Shown here: positions 61,698 to 64,000 of the stretch, in pieces | Layout: each line of letters opens with the position of its first letter | Numbering within the stretch: the stretch's first letter is position 1 | Source of the DNA: Acidobacteriota bacterium | GTDB taxonomy: Bacteria > Acidobacteriota > Thermoanaerobaculia > Multivoradales > Multivoraceae | Reading direction: 5' to 3' | Assembly: GCA_029263415.1 (NCBI GenBank) | Contig: JAJCXN010000048.1 | Coordinates: 325,169-389,168, forward strand | Length of the DNA: 64,000 nt | Made by a program: the position numbers and the translations under genes | The notes under the pieces: model-generated | The model's input: only the letters and a program-made list of their open reading frames with translations | What the model was told of the DNA's origin: nothing | Databases searched by the model: none

Positions 61698-61773
61698 CTT
61701 GTTCTCCTGTGCTGCGAAATGGCCTCTTCCTGGACCCGTCGTGAGCTCCCTGATGCAACCAGCCCCCCGGGCG

Positions 61774-63015
61774 CTAGTTTTGCGCCGCCGACCATTGGGA
61801 CACATCGCCCAACTCGAAGCCGTCCATGAACAGAAGGTCGCGTTCGATCGCCCCGATATCGCAGGCGGCGACTCCGTCGCCGTTGCCGTCGACCGGCCGA
61901 GTCGGGCCGAACCTCTGGTCGAGGCTCGGACAATTGGTGGTGGCACCGAGCGGATCGTCCACTGCAGGGCTGTCGGCCCTGGGCATGTGTGACAGCGTCG
62001 CGCCGCCGTAGTCGCCGAGCGGCATCAGACGCGCGTCGGCGACATTCACCTGGTCCAAGAGTGGATTCAGAGCGCAGGTGTCGCCGGGACTCTCGAGATT
62101 ACCCCCGGCAGATATGAAGTCACCGCCTGCTCCCGGATCGCAGTCACCCACAAGCAGAGAGTTGCTGAACGTCGTCACAGCATCCACGTCTTGGTCGGAG
62201 ATGGCCGGGACGCCGGTCGGTGCGACGATGGTGACGAAGTCCAGTGAGACGAGGTAACCCATGATGGCACTGCCCCCAGTGCCTGCGGTGTTGCCGCTGA
62301 ACGTTGAATTGTCTACCGCAGCTTCGGCATGGGAAAAGGAAACGTAGAGTCCTCCGCCCTGATTGGCGTCGTTGTCCAAGAATGCCGAATGGCTCGCATA
62401 CATCATCGAACCGGTGTAAAGCCCTATGCCGCCGCCCGACCCGAAGGCTGAGTTATCGTGAATGGACGCAAATTCCAGCCAAAGCTCGCAATTCACAGCG
62501 GCGATCCCGCCACCGCCGCTCACCGGCCCGTTGCCGGCGACCACCGCACCTTCGAGAAAGACGACAGAGTTCACGCAGCGTATACCGCCGCCTAGGTCAC
62601 CTGGAGGCGCCGCCCCACCGATGATCGTCAGCTCCTCGAAATGGTTCGGGTAACTAGTCTCGGTCAGGACATCGAACACACGATCACCGAGGAGAGAGCC
62701 ATCTACTGTGACCCTCCCACCCCCAAAAATCTCCACGCCGTCGAGGATGTCGAGATCGCCGGTCTGGTTTAGGTCCTCGTCGGCGCCGGTGATGGAAAGC
62801 GTGATCGAGGTCGCGCCGAAACCGAAAACGATTGTGTCAGCGCCCGGATTCTGGTTCGACTTTTCGATGGCACCACGAAGCGTGCAGTCGCCGATCACCA
62901 CGCCGGAGCAGCTAGTCCACATCGCATCGATCTCGGTATCGACGACGTAGGTATCGGCGAGCGCAGGCGTCGCGCTCGCCACCATAAGTACACAGATTGT
63001 TGCCAGCTTCTTCAC
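61774..63015 (-). CDS. secreted CSLREA/choice-of-anchor beta-helix protein B, with C-terminal tail motif
   Basis: The GTG at 63015 has an AAGGAGG Shine-Dalgarno (63027-63021) 5 bases upstream; 413 residues. The signal peptide is KKLATICVLMVASATPALA. CSLREA-like GDCTLRGAIEKSNQNPG and beta-helix rungs (GGIRCVNSVVFLEGAVVAGN, SGGGGIAAVNCELWLEFASI, YASHSAFLDNDANQGGG) match protein A almost step by step, including long identical stretches such as GGNLESPGDTC and LDQVNVADARLMPLGDYGG. The tail is LLFMDGFELGDVSQWSAAQN. Its precise role is unknown; such proteins are exported surface or matrix proteins. Confidence 0.87.
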   Translation of the reverse strand: MKKLATICVLMVASATPALADTYVVDTEIDAMWTSCSGVVIGDCTLRGAIEKSNQNPGADTIVFGFGATSITLSITGADEDLNQTGDLDILDGVEIFGGGRVTVDGSLLGDRVFDVLTETSYPNHFEELTIIGGAAPPGDLGGGIRCVNSVVFLEGAVVAGNGPVSGGGGIAAVNCELWLEFASIHDNSAFGSGGGIGLYTGSMMYASHSAFLDNDANQGGGLYVSFSHAEAAVDNSTFSGNTAGTGGSAIMGYLVSLDFVTIVAPTGVPAISDQDVDAVTTFSNSLLVGDCDPGAGGDFISAGGNLESPGDTCALNPLLDQVNVADARLMPLGDYGGATLSHMPRADSPAVDDPLGATTNCPSLDQRFGPTRPVDGNGDGVAACDIGAIERDLLFMDGFELGDVSQWSAAQN

Positions 63016-63277
63016 CGCTTCCTCCTTCGATTGATCCGCTACTCTGCCGATCGGGCTCCAATGATCTTGGCGTGAGCCTGGCCCTCGAAGTGAGACTAGG
63101 GGCTGGCAGACGCAAGGTGAAGAGCACGACCATGCGCCCCGGCGGATTGCGGCCAGGGGCCTGCGGCCGGGCGGCTGAGCTGGCAGCCAGCGCGAACGAA
63201 GAAGTCAGAACATGCAACGCGCGGGCACCTGCCAATGCCGAACAGAGCTGGGTTTCCGAAGGTTTGTGTGTGCGGAA

Positions 63278-64000
63278 CTACTGCGCTGCAGGCAACTCGA
63301 CGACGAAGTTGGCTCCTTGCCCTGGTTCCGACTCGAGCCGGATCGTGCCGCGATGGGCTTCGACGATGTTGCGCGCAATGGCCAGCCCTAAACCTGTGCC
63401 GCCGTCTCCCGAGACGAAAGGTTCGAATATGTCGGTCTGGCGCGCCAACGGGATGCCCTCACCGTCGTCTGAGATGCTGATCCGCACCCGGGCTCCGGGC
63501 ACCGCATCAGCCGCCAAGACTGAGGCCTCGACGCGAATGCAGGTTGCACTAGGAGCATGGCGCCGCACGTTGTTGAGCAGATTGAGGAAGATGCGCAGCA
63601 ATTTTTCGCGCTCCGCCGCCACCGGCGGTAGCTGTCTGCAGCATCGGCATTCGATCTTCGGCGCGCTCTCGGCGCTATCAGCGAAGGCAGCTTCATGACT
63701 GCGGATCGCTTCGCCGAGCATGGGCTCGATCTCGGTATGCAGCAGAGTTGCGGACGGTGGCCTAGACAGCTCCAGGAGATCGTCGAGCAGGAGGCCAATT
63801 CGGTCGCCCTCGCTCTCGAGCAAAGCGAGTTCATCGGACAACTCTGATGACCCGTCACTCTTCGCTACCAGGAGATGGGCTGCCGTGCGCAGCGTGAATA
63901 TCGGATGCCTAAGCTCATGCGCCACACCGGACACAAGATGACCATAGGCGGCCATCCGATCCGACTGGCGTAGAGCCGCGACCCCGTCCTGAACTCTGCG
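63278..64000 (-). CDS. sensor histidine kinase, N-terminus outside the window
   Basis: The visible 240 residues run from the end of the window with no stop, so the sensory part lies beyond. The dimerisation/phospho-acceptor helix has HLVSGVAHELRHPIFTLRTA with the His at residue 28 of the visible fragment. The ATPase domain follows: N box LRIFLNLLNNVRRHAP, G1 box ISDDGEGIP, F box DIFEPFVSG, G2 box GDGGTGLGLAIARNIVEAH. All boxes are intact, so this is an active HisKA-type kinase. It could phosphorylate the NarL-type regulator at 58.8 kb, but pairing across classes is uncertain. Confidence 0.9.
   Translation of the reverse strand, partial: RRVQDGVAALRQSDRMAAYGHLVSGVAHELRHPIFTLRTAAHLLVAKSDGSSELSDELALLESEGDRIGLLLDDLLELSRPPSATLLHTEIEPMLGEAIRSHEAAFADSAESAPKIECRCCRQLPPVAAEREKLLRIFLNLLNNVRRHAPSATCIRVEASVLAADAVPGARVRISISDDGEGIPLARQTDIFEPFVSGDGGTGLGLAIARNIVEAHRGTIRLESEPGQGANFVVELPAAQ

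Overview
This is a high-GC bacterial chromosome segment of about 64 kb. It has no rRNA or tRNA, no CRISPR array and no intact mobile element. The gene mix suggests an Acidobacteriota-like organism, perhaps class Thermoanaerobaculia: several ECF sigma factors, a sigma factor followed directly by a Ser/Thr kinase with TPRs, many large secreted proteins, and a recurrent C-terminal tail (F-x-D-G-F-E-x-G-x-x-x-x-W) on seven secreted proteins. That assignment is inference from gene content; no marker gene is present.

Layout. 0-2.4 kb: end of a TPR/membrane protein cut by the window edge. 2.9-7.8 kb (minus): a compact operon whose last four genes are joined by ATGA overlaps. It encodes a TPR lipoprotein and a CHAT protease (apparently one protein broken by a single frameshift), an unknown 314-aa protein, a papain-like cysteine protease and an unknown 183-aa protein. 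8.1-8.5 kb: decayed IS3-type orfA. 8.8-18.5 kb: a signalling block with an ECF sigma factor, zinc-finger anti-sigma factor, S41 protease, small partner protein, sigma-54 activator, membrane kinase with GAF domain and zinc ribbon, and a second related ECF sigma factor. 18.6-19.8 kb: a lipoprotein gene whose reading frame runs through an in-frame TGA in a deiodinase/thioredoxin-type CxxU-P-P-F active site, with a good bacterial SECIS hairpin just downstream. This is very probably a selenoprotein. 19.9-24.6 kb: PQQ-propeller/esterase fusion and an FG-GAP protein. 24.9-28.2 kb: sigma factor plus TPR kinase. 28.4-34.6 kb: a DUF4139-like secreted protein and a very large YVTN/PKD/di-haem cytochrome protein. 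35.3-43.3 kb: membrane protein, SGNH hydrolase, secreted hypothetical protein, unusual ketoacyl synthase, secreted amidohydrolase, an AlkD relic and a TPR/lipocalin-like protein. 44-48.2 kb: BNR-propeller lipoprotein and a secreted tail-motif protein. 48.4-51.7 kb: BlaI-type repressor with an M56 metalloprotease/serine beta-lactamase fusion behind a clear promoter with an inverted repeat in its spacer. 52.1-56.5 kb: subtilase-like protein, SLC13/TrkA-C transporter, small membrane protein. 56.9-64 kb: pectate-lyase-like protein, NarL-type response regulator, two paralogous beta-helix (CSLREA) proteins around a lipoprotein gene, and a histidine kinase cut by the window end.

The genes fall into two themes: signal transduction (three sigma factors, an anti-sigma factor, a sigma-54 activator, two Ser/Thr kinases, a response regulator, a histidine kinase, a BlaI/BlaR-like pair) and an envelope or secreted programme with a shared C-terminal tail. 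The two standouts are the selenoprotein at 18.6 kb and the dual-cysteine-protease CHAT operon at 2.9-7.8 kb.
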